64,000 nucleotides of DNA. It comes from Bacteroides stercorirosoris (GTDB lineage Bacteria > Bacteroidota > Bacteroidia > Bacteroidales > Bacteroidaceae). Of this stretch, positions 35,751 to 43,906 are shown in pieces. The first letter of the stretch is position 1. Each line of letters starts with the position of its first letter. Under the pieces are notes generated by a model that searched no databases, was not told where the DNA came from, and was given only the letters and a program-made list of their open reading frames with translations. The stretch covers positions 124,001-188,000 of the forward strand of contig NZ_FQZN01000008.1 of the NCBI RefSeq assembly GCF_900142015.1, given 5' to 3'. The translations under genes and the position numbers were made by a program.

Positions 35751-37226
35751 TTATCGGGCATAGTCGAACTTATCGGAGAGGGAGAAGCCGCTGGCAAAAT
35801 CGTGCAAGGTTAATTTGCGGATTTTGTAATAGTTCAGCCAATAGTTTTTCAAGGCTGATATATAGTTACGCTGGGCTTCCTGCTGGCGGTTCAGAGACAG
35901 GGTGAGGCTGCTGATGTCCGCTTTGCCGATGATGAAGCGTTGACGGGTTTCGTTGTATGCCAGAATGGAGAGGTCGAGAGCCTCTTCGGCACTCGTCACA
36001 AGAGCCTGCTGAACGTTGAAATCGCTCACGGTCATGATGACTTCCTCTTCAATGCTGATTTCATTCTGGCGGGAAGAAGTTCTCACTACATTCAGATTGT
36101 TGCGGGCCATATTATACTTTCCTTTACGCACTCCCCAATCCACCAGTGGAATAGAGATGCTGACGGACACCATTTCCTGTTGCATAGGATGATTATAAGC
36201 TTCACCAAACTTCTCCGCCACTTGATTGAAACCGATACTGGCGTTGATGCTGGCATTGAAGCGGGATTCTTTCCGTGTCTTGTCCACATTCCTTTCGGCT
36301 TCCAACACATCCTGACGCAATTCCAGGAAGTTCGGATTATTGGAACGGGCGGCATCCAGAGCGGCATCCACCGGAATAACCAGTTCACCGGGACGGCTGG
36401 GGAGGTCAAGTCTTATTTCCGTATTCTTCTCAAGGTTGAGGAAAGAAGCCAGCGAGAACATGGCACGCTTCAGTGAACTCTCGGCGTTTTGCAGGGTGTT
36501 ACGGGCATTCACGACGTCCAGTTTCAGCGTCAGAAGGTCTGCACGGCTGATAGAGGCTATTTTCAGGCGTTGCATACCGATGCGGTAAAGAGTATCGGAA
36601 GAGGCGACATTCTCTTTTGCCAGATCATATTCAGCCTGTGCCATTGCAAGTGTAAAGAAATAGGTAGTGGCTTGTTCGGATACCTGTTCGGCATTGTAGA
36701 TATATTCTTTCTTCACTTTCTCGTATTTCAACGGCTCTATTTTCCGTTCCCAACGGAAAGGATTATAGCCGACCAGACTTTGCGAGTACCCCACACGTAT
36801 GGGGACACTGGTGTACTGGGTATAAGAATTGGAACCGAAACTGCGCATATAGCCCAACTCCGTATCTAAATAGAACGTGCCGCCAGTCAGGTCGAAGTTT
36901 TGCTTGATGGCGAGATTGCCGTAGGCGTAAAAAGATTGCTGGCTACGATAGATATCCAAGTCCTGTTCGGAGTCGTAGCGTTTGGTGATGTCGCGATTAT
37001 ATTGCGCAGGGGTCATGTTCAGCGTCAGGCTCGGCAAGCGGTTTGCCTTGTAGGTGCGATATTCCCAATAACCGGCCAGATACATGTTTTTTGTGCGGAA
37101 CGCTTCCAGCGAACTATCGTTTGCCATGGCAATAGTCCGTTTCAAATCCAACGTTATCTGTTGTTGCGCAACGGAAGGAAGCGCTTGCGAAAGTCCCAAA
37201 AGAATTATTAAACCAAGTTTCTTCAT
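35751..37226 (-). CDS. TolC family outer membrane efflux protein
   Basis: 491 residues with a signal peptide (MKKLGLIILLGLSQALPSVAQQ) and two related halves of coiled coil plus beta strands, e.g. AEYDLAKENVASSDTLYRIG and its counterpart AYNETRQRFIIGKADISSLT, typical of TolC/OEP. It forms the outer membrane channel of the RND pump encoded around it: 4 bp from permease 2 and 27 bp from permease 1. It could also serve the HlyD/ABC peptide exporter at 8917-12457, which has no TolC of its own; this is inference only. Confidence 0.9.
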   Translation of the reverse strand: MKKLGLIILLGLSQALPSVAQQQITLDLKRTIAMANDSSLEAFRTKNMYLAGYWEYRTYKANRLPSLTLNMTPAQYNRDITKRYDSEQDLDIYRSQQSFYAYGNLAIKQNFDLTGGTFYLDTELGYMRSFGSNSYTQYTSVPIRVGYSQSLVGYNPFRWERKIEPLKYEKVKKEYIYNAEQVSEQATTYFFTLAMAQAEYDLAKENVASSDTLYRIGMQRLKIASISRADLLTLKLDVVNARNTLQNAESSLKRAMFSLASFLNLEKNTEIRLDLPSRPGELVIPVDAALDAARSNNPNFLELRQDVLEAERNVDKTRKESRFNASINASIGFNQVAEKFGEAYNHPMQQEMVSVSISIPLVDWGVRKGKYNMARNNLNVVRTSSRQNEISIEEEVIMTVSDFNVQQALVTSAEEALDLSILAYNETRQRFIIGKADISSLTLSLNRQQEAQRNYISALKNYWLNYYKIRKLTLHDFASGFSLSDKFDYAR

Positions 37227-37230
37227 TATT

Positions 37231-40200
37231 TCAAGCTTTTGTTGTCCCCTTATAAATAAACCAATATATCAACGGTATGATGAACAAACTGACCAGCGTA
37301 CCGATAAACATCGCCCCAATCATGGCAATGGAAAGCGGTTTCTGCAACTCCGAACCCATATCGAACGAAAACAGCAACGGCACCATCGCAAAGATGGTGG
37401 TCAGCGAAGTCATGATGATGGGGCGCAGCCTGCGTCTTCCCGCCTCATGAATAGCTTCCAGCAACGGCATCCCTGTCTTGCGCAATTCATTAATCGCATC
37501 GAGTTTCAGAATGGAGTCATTGATGATGATACCACACGTCACTATCAGTCCGATGGCGGACATCAGGTTAAGCGTATGCCCGCATATCCACAGCAACAAC
37601 AGTGCGAACGCCACATCTATCGGTATTTCCAGCAACACGATGAGCGGCTGCACAAAGCTCTCGAACTGTGCCGCCAGGATGAAATACATCAACAAAATGG
37701 AAATAAACAAAATAACCACCAATTCGTCCAACATCTTCCGGTTGGAAAAGAAACTTCCGGAAAAGGCTGTATCCCAATCATTGGTAGCATCTGCAAGTTC
37801 CTTCACCTGCTGCATCAGCGGTTCCGCCTTCTGCACATCATAGAAGCGGAAAGGTATATATTCTCCATTACGTCCGGCCGTGATGGACTTCAAATCTTCC
37901 GCCGGCATCACCGACACCAGTTCGCGCAAGGGCAAATATTCAATGCCTTTGTTGTCCGCCCGCGTCGGTACCAACGTTTCCTGCAGAATGTAATTCACCG
38001 TTTGCTCCTCTCCTACAATGCTGATAGGTAGATATTGCTGGTAAGAGTGAAGAGTAGCTACACTGTTTTCCTTGAAAGCGGTTTTCAAGATACGGTACAG
38101 TTCGTCATACGACACATCGTAGAGTAAGAGTTTCTCTTTATTGATACGGATATTCAACTGGTTTTCAAAGGCAATACCCGTAGGAGCATATCCCGTCCGG
38201 GTGCTAAAACTCTCTTCAAGGCTACGCAATTCATCAGCCGTCGGCACTTTCTCCTTACTACGGGAGTAAAGTTCGGCTACAACATCTGCCTCCCCTGTCA
38301 CAAACAGTTTCTCAAACACCGTTTCAGGCGGTGAGAAAGAAACAACCGCCAAAGGATATTCCGCTCTCAGAGAACGATACACTTTATCCTGCAATGGCGA
38401 TATTTCCGCAGGATCTCCGGTCTTAAAATAAAGCTCGGCTTCTGAAGAAGACAAGGCCTGTTCACGATTCAGAAGATAATCCTGTTGTCCGACGGCGGCA
38501 GTTTGTTCTACGGTTTCTTCCCTGAATTTTTCGAACAGGGCATCCACTCTGCGATGATTCTCGTCCACATGGATATTCTCATTCCATTCCACACGGGCTA
38601 TCAGTTCGTTCTGGTCAATTTCAGGCATGCGCTCTTTACCTATGAAGTAGAACATGAACACACATAACGGCACGGAAATGACGCAGAATACCACACTCGC
38701 AGTTTTGTGGGCGAATATGAAATCGACTCCGGCATCATAGAAACGGTCGAGTGTATGCTCCTTGATAGGATTATTGATGCGTATGCGTGAGAACCACGAC
38801 TTGCGCATCCCGGTCCGGTAAACCAGCATATACAGTACCGGAAGCAGCATGATGCCTGTGAAGTAAGAGACAAGCAGCCCGACCGTTACCGAAAAGGCCT
38901 GGTCGTAGAAGATGGCTCCGGCAATGCCACTCATGAAAATCAGCGGTACGAACACCGCTATCGTGGTCAAGGACGAACTGAGCATCGGAGTAATCACCTC
39001 ACTGGTACCCGCAATACACGCACGCCTCAACGAATACCCCTGTTCACGGTATTGCGAGATATTCTCCGTCACAATGATGGAGCTGTCAATCATCATACCC
39101 AATGCCAGAATCAGTCCGGACAGAGATATGATATTCAGGGACATCTTGAACAGATAGAAAAAGAGGAAGCAGATAACGATGGAAACCACCATACTCAGTC
39201 CGATAATGAAAGGAGATTTGACATCTCCCAAGAAGAGCACGGCTACGATACAGATAAAAAGGAAACCCAATGAAAGGTTCTGCTGCAGATTGGAGATGGT
39301 ATAGTCCAATAATTCAGTCTGGTTGCGGCTGATGCTGAACTCAATGTCCGGATATACGCTCTGAAAATAACTCATGGTGCCGCTAATCGCCTGCTTCATG
39401 TCGTCCATGTTCTCATCCGCCTGTTTGATGACGGCTAATGTCACCGCCCGCTTGCCATTACTTATGGACACTCCCTTCTCCTTGACAGAAACAACTCCTA
39501 TCCGGCAGAATTCTTCCAGGCGGATGATGCGTCCCTCCTTGTTTATAAGGATGTTTTTCACATCATCTTCCGTACGCAGCAAAGTGGAAAACTTGATGTT
39601 ATATTCGTAATAACCGTCACGTACAGTCATACTGCCCGGTTCCACATTGTTTTGCGCAAGCGCATTCTCCACGTCTTGTATGGAAAGTCCAAGCACGGCA
39701 AGTTTGTTTTCGTCAGGCACTATCTGCAACTGGCGCTCTACCAGTCCGGTGATATCCACCATCGCCACTTCCGTCAGTTGCTCGATACGGCGTTTGATAA
39801 CGCTTTCGGCAAACTCACACAGGTCAAGAAAGGCGCGTTTATCAGTCTGCCCGTAGGCACTGTCATTTTTCAGAGTCAAATTGAGGTAAAACACCGGAAT
39901 ATCAGTAGCACTTGCCTTCACCACTTTAGGACGTTCCGTATCCTTGGGCAGATAGTTCATGGCGGCGTCAATCTTTTCGTTCACCTCGATAAAGGCCAGG
40001 TCCGTGTTAGTGCCATAATCAAAACTCAAGCGGATAAGCCCCGCCCCGTCCCGCGTTTCACTATCCATATCTTTCAGGCGTGCCACTTGGATAAGCTGCT
40101 GTCTCAAAGGCTTCACCACGGTATTCTCCAACTCACGCGCGGAAGTGTTCTGAGCCGATATCTGCACCGTAATCTCCGGAATGGCAATGTCCGGCAACAA

Positions 40201-40299
40201 GGATACGGGCAGCGTGAAGTACGTCACCAGACCAACAATGAAACATGCGGTAAACGCCATCAGTACGGCAATGGGCCGCTGTACCAGAAACTTGACCAT
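37231..40299 (-). CDS. RND efflux permease 2
   Basis: 1022 residues, starting MVKFLVQRPIAVLMAFTACFIVG. It has canonical RND features: DIAIPEITVQISAQNTSARELE after the first helix, GLILALGMMIDSSIIVTENISQYRE in TM4 with the proton-relay Asp, and LMSAIGLIVTCGIIINDSILKLDAINELR in TM10-11. It resembles AcrB/MexB-like or CzcA-like pumps. It sits between the adaptor (7 bp) and TolC genes. Confidence 0.93.
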   Translation of the reverse strand: MVKFLVQRPIAVLMAFTACFIVGLVTYFTLPVSLLPDIAIPEITVQISAQNTSARELENTVVKPLRQQLIQVARLKDMDSETRDGAGLIRLSFDYGTNTDLAFIEVNEKIDAAMNYLPKDTERPKVVKASATDIPVFYLNLTLKNDSAYGQTDKRAFLDLCEFAESVIKRRIEQLTEVAMVDITGLVERQLQIVPDENKLAVLGLSIQDVENALAQNNVEPGSMTVRDGYYEYNIKFSTLLRTEDDVKNILINKEGRIIRLEEFCRIGVVSVKEKGVSISNGKRAVTLAVIKQADENMDDMKQAISGTMSYFQSVYPDIEFSISRNQTELLDYTISNLQQNLSLGFLFICIVAVLFLGDVKSPFIIGLSMVVSIVICFLFFYLFKMSLNIISLSGLILALGMMIDSSIIVTENISQYREQGYSLRRACIAGTSEVITPMLSSSLTTIAVFVPLIFMSGIAGAIFYDQAFSVTVGLLVSYFTGIMLLPVLYMLVYRTGMRKSWFSRIRINNPIKEHTLDRFYDAGVDFIFAHKTASVVFCVISVPLCVFMFYFIGKERMPEIDQNELIARVEWNENIHVDENHRRVDALFEKFREETVEQTAAVGQQDYLLNREQALSSSEAELYFKTGDPAEISPLQDKVYRSLRAEYPLAVVSFSPPETVFEKLFVTGEADVVAELYSRSKEKVPTADELRSLEESFSTRTGYAPTGIAFENQLNIRINKEKLLLYDVSYDELYRILKTAFKENSVATLHSYQQYLPISIVGEEQTVNYILQETLVPTRADNKGIEYLPLRELVSVMPAEDLKSITAGRNGEYIPFRFYDVQKAEPLMQQVKELADATNDWDTAFSGSFFSNRKMLDELVVILFISILLMYFILAAQFESFVQPLIVLLEIPIDVAFALLLLWICGHTLNLMSAIGLIVTCGIIINDSILKLDAINELRKTGMPLLEAIHEAGRRRLRPIIMTSLTTIFAMVPLLFSFDMGSELQKPLSIAMIGAMFIGTLVSLFIIPLIYWFIYKGTTKA

Positions 40300-40306
40300 C
40301 CCCCTT

Positions 40307-41380
40307 TTAATTTTTAATTATCACCGGCGCTTCATGGGCCAAGTTCACATTCCCTGTCACAATAACCATGTCCCCTTCCTTCACGCCATCATCCGCCACT
40401 GTATAGCTCTCGGCATTTTCCAGTCCGGTGTGCACATAATTCCATTTCGCCTTTCCGTCCTCTAAAGTGAAAACCACTTGTTTGCCGGAGCGCAACACCA
40501 CGGAACTTTTCGGAATAACCAGCTGCTCTCCAAGCGAACGATGCACATTGACACGGATATTCATACCGCTGAAAAGCTTGCCTTGCCCGTTTACAACGGC
40601 TTTCACCTTGACCATGCCCTTATCGTCTACCAAAGGATTTATCTCAGAAATGCGTCCTTCATACTTGGCGGAAGGATCAGCATAAGGAGTAACCACCACT
40701 TTATCACCACTCTTTATCAGGGGAAGTTCACTCTCCAATACGGTAAAATCGGCCTCCATACCTTGTATTCCGATTATTGTACAGAAAGCATCGGAAGTAC
40801 CGGCAGCATTATAAGGTTTGGAAAACAGGTTGGCTACCACCCCTTCAAAAGGAGCAACCAATGTGGCGTGTTCTTCTTCGTATTTAGCCAGTTCATACTG
40901 GGAAAGACTTTGGTCGTAACCGCTCTTCACCCGCGCCAGTTGCATAATGTCATCAGGGACTTTAGCGGTATCATCCGCTACGTACCCCTGCCCGATCAGT
41001 ACATCCTGTAACTCCAACTTGGATTTTTCCAAAGCATCCTTGGATTGTGCAGTCTTATTCTTTAGACGGAATTTATCCAGTTCCGCCAGCTTCTGCCCTT
41101 TGCGCACCCGGTCACCGTTCTTCACATAAATCTGTGCCACGATGCCGGAACTTTCAAAGCGTAAGTCAGCCATTCCTCCAGCCACTACCTTGCCATTGCT
41201 CACCAGCTCGTGGTTAAACGTCTGCCGTTTTAAAGTCACTACTGTCACTTCATTCTTTTCGTCCGGTAATACGGTAGTTACTCCTTCATCGGCAGCCTCT
41301 TCTTTTTTCGCACCGGAGCAAGCCGTCAGCATAAATAGCGCCAGACAGAGCAAAAGCCGGTAGTTCTGTGTCTTCATCAT
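40307..41380 (-). CDS. RND periplasmic adaptor (membrane fusion protein), lipoprotein
   Basis: 357 residues with the lipobox LFMLTAC. It has the hairpin/lipoyl segment LRFESSGIVAQIYVKNGDRVRKGQKLAELD at about residues 75-105, a coiled coil to about 175, the second lipoyl half VAPFEGVVANLF, and beta-barrel and membrane-proximal domains. It is the first gene of the operon and bridges RND permease and TolC. Its upstream region holds a palindrome and a -7-like box. Confidence 0.92.
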   Translation of the reverse strand: MMKTQNYRLLLCLALFMLTACSGAKKEEAADEGVTTVLPDEKNEVTVVTLKRQTFNHELVSNGKVVAGGMADLRFESSGIVAQIYVKNGDRVRKGQKLAELDKFRLKNKTAQSKDALEKSKLELQDVLIGQGYVADDTAKVPDDIMQLARVKSGYDQSLSQYELAKYEEEHATLVAPFEGVVANLFSKPYNAAGTSDAFCTIIGIQGMEADFTVLESELPLIKSGDKVVVTPYADPSAKYEGRISEINPLVDDKGMVKVKAVVNGQGKLFSGMNIRVNVHRSLGEQLVIPKSSVVLRSGKQVVFTLEDGKAKWNYVHTGLENAESYTVADDGVKEGDMVIVTGNVNLAHEAPVIIKN

Positions 41381-41401
41381 TCTATATCAGTTTTTCTGTT
41401 T

Positions 41402-41424
41402 TACACTTAGTGTATGCAAAATTA
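41402..41424 (-). promoter_or_regulatory. Palindrome and -7-like box upstream of RND operon
   Basis: TACACTTAGTGTA (41402-41414) is a 5+5 palindrome directly following a -7-like TAATTTTG (minus, 41424-41417). Such an operator placed at the transcription start would suit a TetR-type repressor, but no regulator gene is adjacent and no good -33 box was found. Confidence 0.4.
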
Positions 41425-41558
41425 GTCGTTTTCCCCATACAAGCCGCCATATATATATGGACAAAACAAGACTGGTTACGGACCATTAATTTTCTAATTA
41501 TCAATCAAGTATATTTTTGACCGTCTAGAAACAGGTGGACAAGAACATACTTTCTTCT

Positions 41559-42788
41559 TTATTTCGGAACCGTAATAATCACCACCGGATTAGAATCATC
41601 CGTTAGTTCTTTCAGTACCGAAAGTTTTTCGTTTTCCGCCGCTTCAGGGTTTTCCTCCATCCAGGTCATCACTTTTCCTGCATCCACAATCATCCCATAT
41701 TCTCCCTGTGCGCTGTATGCTTTGGGGCGGAAGGCCATGAACCCGTTCAGGTCATCTTTGATGCCCTCCTTTTCAGCATACATCCGGGTGATATTTGTTT
41801 TCCGGTCATAAATTCCGTTAAACGTTTCCGGTTCATCGGTATACAATCCGCGGATGCACTGGAAGAAAATAGTATTATCCGTCTCAAAAACACATCCCAC
41901 TAATAAGCGTTTTTCATTATCTTTGGATTCTGTACGCGCTTCAGCTCCCCAATGCCATTTACCGGTGGAGAAGGCGATATAAGGTGTCAGAGTATTCCCT
42001 TCCACAGTATAAATGGTGTCATTGAAACTCTCTTTATAACGTATCTCATTGTCACTTTTCCATAAGAAGGGAATGCCTGCAATGCTTGCCGAGGCATCTC
42101 CGCTTTGAAATGTAGTCAGAATAATTCCCGCATTTCCCTGCCTTTTGACATTGATGCTGTTTATATCATCAATTCCCCTATCAGGCAGAACCGGAAGCAG
42201 GCTGGGCACCGTATCGATCTGTTCCCCCGCTTCGTTGAATAATAACAAAGCACGCCCGTTGTCACCCACGATATTGGCGTAATGACCTATTATCGAGGAA
42301 TCCGTAAAGCAGAAATCACTTGGTGAATCGGGCGGAGTAGGTATTGTAACGCTGCCACGATAATTACCTTGCAGGTCATATTTTTGCAATTTGCCGGGTC
42401 TGCGCATAAAATAAAGCAAACCATTCGCATCATTATAAGTAGGCGCCGCAGTTGAATAGGCTTCCGGATCATCACCCAAATGTCCCACTTTACTCAGAAA
42501 TTTACCGCTCTCTTTATCAAAGACCAAACAGGTCTGACGTGAAAAGACGACAATCTCCTCATCCAGCAACAATATATCCGGATTTCCACCTACCAGGCAC
42601 GAATCGGTAGTTTCCAATGAAACATAGCGTACATCGCTTCCTAATTCCGAAAGTTTCAATTCGGCAGGCTTTTCCATAGCTCCTGCCACATCAATAGAAC
42701 ATAATTCGGTAGTCGACGATTGCGGAGTACCGGTACAAGCTGCCGTCAGGCAAACCAAACCTACGGCATACAACCATTCTTTTTTCAT
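41559..42788 (-). CDS. Six-bladed beta-propeller lipoprotein (separate locus)
   Basis: 409 residues from the ATG at 42788, which gives a clean lipoprotein signal (MKKEWLYAVGLVCLTAAC); the frame is open 11 codons further up. It shows the propeller-type repeat SGKFLSKVGHLGDDPEAY, a relative of the IGQGPGEY signature of the three propellers in the peptide cluster, plus DLQGNYRGSVTIPTP. It is a single gene with no clear partner, located between the RND operon and a repeat-rich region. Function unknown. Confidence 0.8.
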   Translation of the reverse strand: MKKEWLYAVGLVCLTAACTGTPQSSTTELCSIDVAGAMEKPAELKLSELGSDVRYVSLETTDSCLVGGNPDILLLDEEIVVFSRQTCLVFDKESGKFLSKVGHLGDDPEAYSTAAPTYNDANGLLYFMRRPGKLQKYDLQGNYRGSVTIPTPPDSPSDFCFTDSSIIGHYANIVGDNGRALLLFNEAGEQIDTVPSLLPVLPDRGIDDINSINVKRQGNAGIILTTFQSGDASASIAGIPFLWKSDNEIRYKESFNDTIYTVEGNTLTPYIAFSTGKWHWGAEARTESKDNEKRLLVGCVFETDNTIFFQCIRGLYTDEPETFNGIYDRKTNITRMYAEKEGIKDDLNGFMAFRPKAYSAQGEYGMIVDAGKVMTWMEENPEAAENEKLSVLKELTDDSNPVVIITVPK

Positions 42789-43060
42789 GACTTCTTGTGT
42801 GTTTTTAGATTTAACATTCATAACATCTCCACAAATAAACTAATATTTTTAGTTTTCAAACTATATTTCATCGTTAAAGAAGTAAAAAGGGGGATTTAAA
42901 GACGTACTTGATATAGAAAAACTATCCACCATTCAATTCTTCGAAACATTCTACTCCTATTTCTAATGAGATAATTTATTTAGCTCAACAGTTGATCGGG
43001 TGAGTCACTTACTCAACTGATGTTGGTTATGAATAGAGCAGGTAATTATTACGCAGTTCA

Positions 43061-43244
43061 AGGCTGAAAGCCTTTCGTCTTACAGCCCAGGGCAACGCTC
43101 TGGGAATTGAGTAATGTTTATCCCTGCGCCCTGTAAGGGCATAACGGCACGCACCAGCTTTTGCCCTTACAGGGCGTAAGATTGTGGGGGACGATTCATT
43201 CCCAGGGCGTTGCCCCGGGCTGTAAGATGAAAGCCTTTCAGGCT
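43061..43244. repeat. Long nested inverted repeat, REP-like
   Basis: The outer arms AGGCTGAAAGCCTTTCGTCT...CAGCCCAGGGCAACGCTCTGGGA (43061-43106) pair with TCCCAGGGCGTTGCCCCGGGCTG...AAGATGAAAGCCTTTCAGGCT (about 43200-43244). An inner pair GCGCCCTGTAAGGGCA (43127-43142) / TGCCCTTACAGGGCG (43162-43176) lies between. GC-rich units of this kind are repeated between genes in many Bacteroidota and other phyla; they are not genes. Confidence 0.75.
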
Positions 43245-43348
43245 TAGGCTGCGCTAAATTATCATTTGATTCCTTTTTTATCAGTTATGAAGACCTTGCT
43301 TCTTTACTTTGCATGCTTTATAATAAGTAATATAGTGTTGCAGCTGTG

Positions 43349-43512
43349 TTACAACGTTGCTGCTTATAGTTTGCAGTGACGTTGCATATAGCTTGCAGTG
43401 ACGCTGCATATACTTTGCAGCAATACTGCATATGCTTTGCAGTAACACTGCATATGCTTTGCAGTGACGCTGCATAGGCTTTGCAGTGATACTGTATAGG
43501 CTTTGCAGTGAC
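43349..43512 (+). repeat. 22-bp tandem array (TTGCAGTGACGCTGCATA-type)
   Basis: Six clear 22-bp units start at 43371, 43393, 43415, 43437, 43459 and 43481, with a partial unit at 43503-43512 and one degenerate unit at 43349. The consensus begins TTGCAGTGACGCTGCATA, in which TGCAG and CTGCA form a small inverted repeat inside each unit. Because 22 is not a multiple of 3 the array is not a coding repeat. Confidence 0.85.
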
Positions 43513-43700
43513 AGAAGTGACGATAGCTGACTATCAACACTCATCTTGGTAATTGAAATATATTGTAATATGGGTTCCCACTGCGATAAATATCATTAGA
43601 AAAGTCCTTTTATGCACAATACAGGGGGATTGTCGCATAGTTGCAAAACACGGATTATTTTTCTGATTTACAGCAATGTATATTCAAAAATGGCCTAAAA

Positions 43701-43733
43701 ATCAGTGCTAACAAATCATTTGTCAGCACTGAT
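43701..43733. repeat. Palindrome ATCAGTGCT...AGCACTGAT
   Basis: A 9-bp perfect stem (ATCAGTGCT / AGCACTGAT) with inner near-complementary bases AACAAAT/TTTGT. A related sequence GTGCTGACAAAT occurs in inverted form about 80 bp downstream (around 43800). It may be a protein site or a terminator remnant. Confidence 0.5.
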
Positions 43734-43906
43734 AAGCACATTGTCGTCACTGCCTTAAAACCCCGACTGGCAAAGGGTTTGAAGGCTATTAGTGCTGAAG
43801 TGCTGACAAATATTGAAAAAACTCGATTGAATGACATACTTATTACTAATCACTTTTGTTTCTTTTTGTAGGGATATGAGTCAATTGACGAGGGGACAAG
43901 TATTTT

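Larger units (their letters stand above)
42822..43906. other. 1.1-kb repeat-rich region without genes
   Basis: No supported coding sequence. It contains a long nested inverted repeat (43061-43244), a 22-bp-period tandem array (43349-43512) and a palindrome (43701-43733), each listed separately. Short frames in it arise from the repeats. Confidence 0.65.

Noticed and set aside
37084..38031. 315-codon plus-strand frame
   Set aside because: Antisense to the TolC and RND genes, no recognisable domains.
43281..43544. 87-codon minus-strand frame with repeated KxYxxxLQ-like words
   Set aside because: It is a translation of the 22-bp tandem array; 22 is not a multiple of 3, so the repeat has no constant protein register.
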